This document shows positions 62,577 through 64,000 of a stretch of DNA of 64,000 bases, one piece after another. Within the stretch, counting starts at the first letter, position 1. Each line of letters starts with the position of its first letter. The notes beneath the pieces were generated by a model. It did not search any database and had not been told where the DNA came from. It worked only from the letters and a program-made list of their open reading frames with translations. Where the stretch lies: the NCBI RefSeq assembly GCF_008974225.1, contig NZ_BKZR01000008.1, positions 1 to 64,000 on the forward strand, given 5' to 3'. The stretch is from Weizmannia acidilactici. Lineage in GTDB: Bacteria > Bacillota > Bacilli > Bacillales > Bacillaceae_C. The position numbers and the translations under genes are program-made.

Positions 62577-63345
62577 AAAGGATAAAGCGGCGCTGAACTT
62601 TTGAAAGATTTTCCAAGAAACGGCGTTAAAGTCTGACACTACGGCCGTTCTCCCCCTTCTCTTTTTCCGGAATCAGCGGTAACTAGAGGGGAATCGGTGG
62701 TCTTCCCTTGGAAATCGTCGGAAGGTTAGAAAAAATCAGCGGAAAGGTACGAGAAATCGGCGAAAAGTAGAAAAGAAGAGAGGATAGCCGCATCCCCATT
62801 AGAAAATGGCTGAAAAACCGGCGGTGAATCTTGAAACAGCAGCCGGTCAGCCTACTCATTTTAGAGAAATCAGCGAGGACATTGAAAAAATCAGCGAACT
62901 TCCTCAAAAATCAGCGAAAAGATCTATTAAATCGGCGGTGCCACACAAATAATCGGCGCCGGGCAAAAAAACAGGAGGAAGCGGCACTGAACTTTTGCAA
63001 GATTTCCCCTAGAAACGGCGTTATAGTCTGACACTCCGGCCGTTCTCCTCCTCTCTTTTTCTGGAATCAGCGGAGACGTTGGAAATATCGGCGGGCGTCC
63101 CTTGGAAATCGGCGGAAGGCTCGAAAAAATCGGCGAAAAGTAGAAAAAGAAGAGAAAAGAGCCGCATCTCCATTAGAAAATGGCTGAAAAACCGGCGGTG
63201 AAACTTGAAACGGCAGCCAGTCAGCCTACTCATTTTAGAGGAATCAGCGAAAACATTGAAAAAATCGGCGAATTTTCTCAAAAGATCAGCGAAAAGGCCA
63301 ATAAATCAGCGGAAACGCCCAAATAATCGGCGCTGAGCAAAAAAA
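62577..63345 (-). repeat. Two tandem copies of the ~400-bp 21-bp-array element, opposite orientation
   Basis: AATC(A/G)GCG units at 62671, 62692, 62713, 62734, 62755; 62868, 62889, 62909, 62929, 62951; 63065, 63086, 63107, 63128; 63242, 63263, 63284, 63304, 63325. The sequence is the reverse complement of the 55.5-56.3 kb elements including spacer and tail. Together the two sites bracket a 6.2-kb block (adh to citT). Confidence 0.88.
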
Positions 63346-63373
63346 CAGGAGGAAGCGGCGGGATCAGCCCCGC

Positions 63374-63655
63374 TTTTTCGTGGACAAAATGAATCTGAGC
63401 GGTGGAGGCGATTGCTCGGGCCTGCAGGAAAATCGCCCTGGCTTTTCGTGGACAAAACGAACCGGGGCTGCCCAAACCAGTGTGATGGGTACGCTGTTTT
63501 TCGTGACTAAAATGAATTTGGAGCGCAAAGAATTGCCAAAACCGGCGGACAATTCCGCCGGTTTTTTGACAAAATGACTTCAGGGCGGTGCAAGCGATGC
63601 CTGAAGCCGGACGGGACAATCCCGCCGCTTTTCCGTGCACAAAATGAACAAAATG
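63374..63655. repeat. Five diverged copies of a TTTTCGTGGACAAAATGAA repeat
   Basis: The motif, ending in AAAATGA or a near match, recurs at about 63386, 63454, 63509, 63571 and 63641, 55-70 bp apart. A strong hairpin with T run (63542-63567) lies among them. Confidence 0.65.
63542..63567 (+). terminator. Strong intrinsic terminator upstream of citM
   Basis: CCGGCGGA and TCCGCCGG around CAAT, then TTTTTT. Would stop read-through from citST. Confidence 0.85.
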
Positions 63656-63682
63656 TCCAAAAAGGATTTTATATCCCTAATG

Positions 63683-63696
63683 TTGCAAACGCTTAC
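63683..63696. promoter_or_regulatory. cre site upstream of citM
   Basis: TGCAAACGCTTACA matches TGWAANCGNTNWCA except for C at the W position, 53 bp upstream of the citM start. Predicts CcpA repression by glucose, as for B. subtilis citM. Confidence 0.65.
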
Positions 63697-63748
63697 AATA
63701 CTTCTTTGTTTGAGTAAACTGGAGATAAACGAACAAAGGGGTGGCTGT

Positions 63749-64000
63749 ATGTTAGCGTTAATGGGTTTTTTTATGATCATAGTTTTTATGTTTTTAATCA
63801 TGACCAAACGGCTGTCCGCTATGATTGCTTTGATGGTCATTCCAGTTGTATTTGCTGTAATTGGCGGGTTTTGGAAAGGGATCGGGAAAATGGCGCTCGA
63901 CGGGGTATCAAGCGTTGCGCCGACCGGCATCATGATTTTGTTCGCGATTTTGTATTTCGGGCTGATGATTGATGCAGGATTGTTCGACCCGGTGATTTCC
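63749..64000 (+). CDS. citM: Citrate-metal transporter CitM (CitMHS family), N-terminal part
   Basis: 84 codons before the window ends, ATG with AAGGGGTGG upstream. MLALMGFFMIIVFMFLIMTK and ILFAILYFGLMIDAGLFDPV match the start of CitMHS transporters that import citrate complexed with Mg or another metal. Probably the target of CitST encoded upstream, with a cre box in its promoter region. Rest of the protein lies outside. Confidence 0.88.
   Translation, partial: MLALMGFFMIIVFMFLIMTKRLSAMIALMVIPVVFAVIGGFWKGIGKMALDGVSSVAPTGIMILFAILYFGLMIDAGLFDPVIS

Noticed and set aside
62683..63281. Minus-strand frames (74 and 86 codons) through the inverted copies
   Set aside because: Same repeat read in the other orientation; no ribosome sites or shared start.
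1..64000. rRNA or tRNA genes
   Set aside because: No stretch resembling rRNA or a tRNA cloverleaf with CCA end was noticed, though a covariance search could not be run.

Overview
The window looks like chromosome from a spore-forming, low-to-mid GC Bacillaceae species. Heyndrickxia (Bacillus/Weizmannia) coagulans or a close relative is my best guess. This rests on a CotF-type spore coat protein, Bacillus-style lutABC and citST-citM loci, Fur, TnrA/GlnR, CodY and cre-like sites, a lysine riboswitch in front of lysP, and GGAGG-type ribosome sites with frequent GTG/TTG starts. The species name is inference; no rRNA or tRNA gene is present to settle it.

Layout. 1-2.9 kb: the N-terminus of an IS5/IS1182-type transposase, a decayed stretch, a DeoR-type repressor and a NERD-domain protein whose active site is eroded. 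2.9-4.5 kb: a frameshifted CHASE4-like/HAMP/GGDEF diguanylate cyclase. 4.6-9.6 kb: a Fur-controlled ferric-siderophore uptake locus (ATPase, lipoprotein, two permeases) followed by a ferredoxin-NADP reductase-like flavoprotein. 9.6-19.3 kb: azoreductase, secreted subtilase, CBO0543-type membrane protein, CDF metal exporter, a GlmS-like enzyme with Ser in place of the catalytic Cys1, a second NERD protein with intact residues, and a family-2 glycosyltransferase. 19.4-24.7 kb: a TctA-type carboxylate permease with a Fur-like box in its promoter, then the three ATP-dependent enzymes of the mevalonate pathway (mvk, mvaD, phosphomevalonate kinase). 25-33 kb: SDR protein, PatB-type C-S lyase, several wrecked genes, an ACT/UPF0210 gene pair, CotF, aldo/keto reductase, nitroreductase. 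33-47.6 kb: a transport-rich region (CycA/AapA-type permease, DtpT, LysP with lysine riboswitch, XRE-cupin regulator plus potABCD, YfnA-type permease). 47.7-55.3 kb: lutABC, a pucR-hydantoinase deletion chimera, an ArcD/YvsH-type antiporter and two ORF-less group IIC introns, each placed just after a terminator. 56.4-64 kb: butanol-type alcohol dehydrogenase, Nudix hydrolase, AmtB with a consensus TnrA/GlnR site, the CitST two-component system and the start of citM.

The most unusual feature is the intergenic DNA. At least six gaps carry arrays of a short motif, AATC(A/G)GCG on one strand or CGC(C/T)GATT on the other, spaced almost exactly 21 bp apart (two helical turns, or seven codons) with variable DNA between. 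In two places the arrays belong to a ~400-bp element present twice in tandem, and the two tandem pairs face each other across a 6-kb block (adh-nudix-amtB-citST). Other gaps hold unrelated families with ~52-bp periods, a possible miniature inverted-repeat element with ends like those common on IS1182-type elements, and palindromic Bacillaceae repeats. I do not know a function for the 21-bp arrays, and they are my leading candidate for something undescribed.

How the genes work together: iron (Fur sites), nitrogen (TnrA/GlnR, CodY-like sites), lysine (riboswitch), lactate (lutABC), citrate (CitST, cre) and polyamines (potABCD under an XRE-cupin regulator) are each sensed and imported here. The degraded genes (DGC, PucR/hydantoinase, AhpD-like, MFS/KDPG aldolase) suggest recent loss of catabolic and signalling functions.
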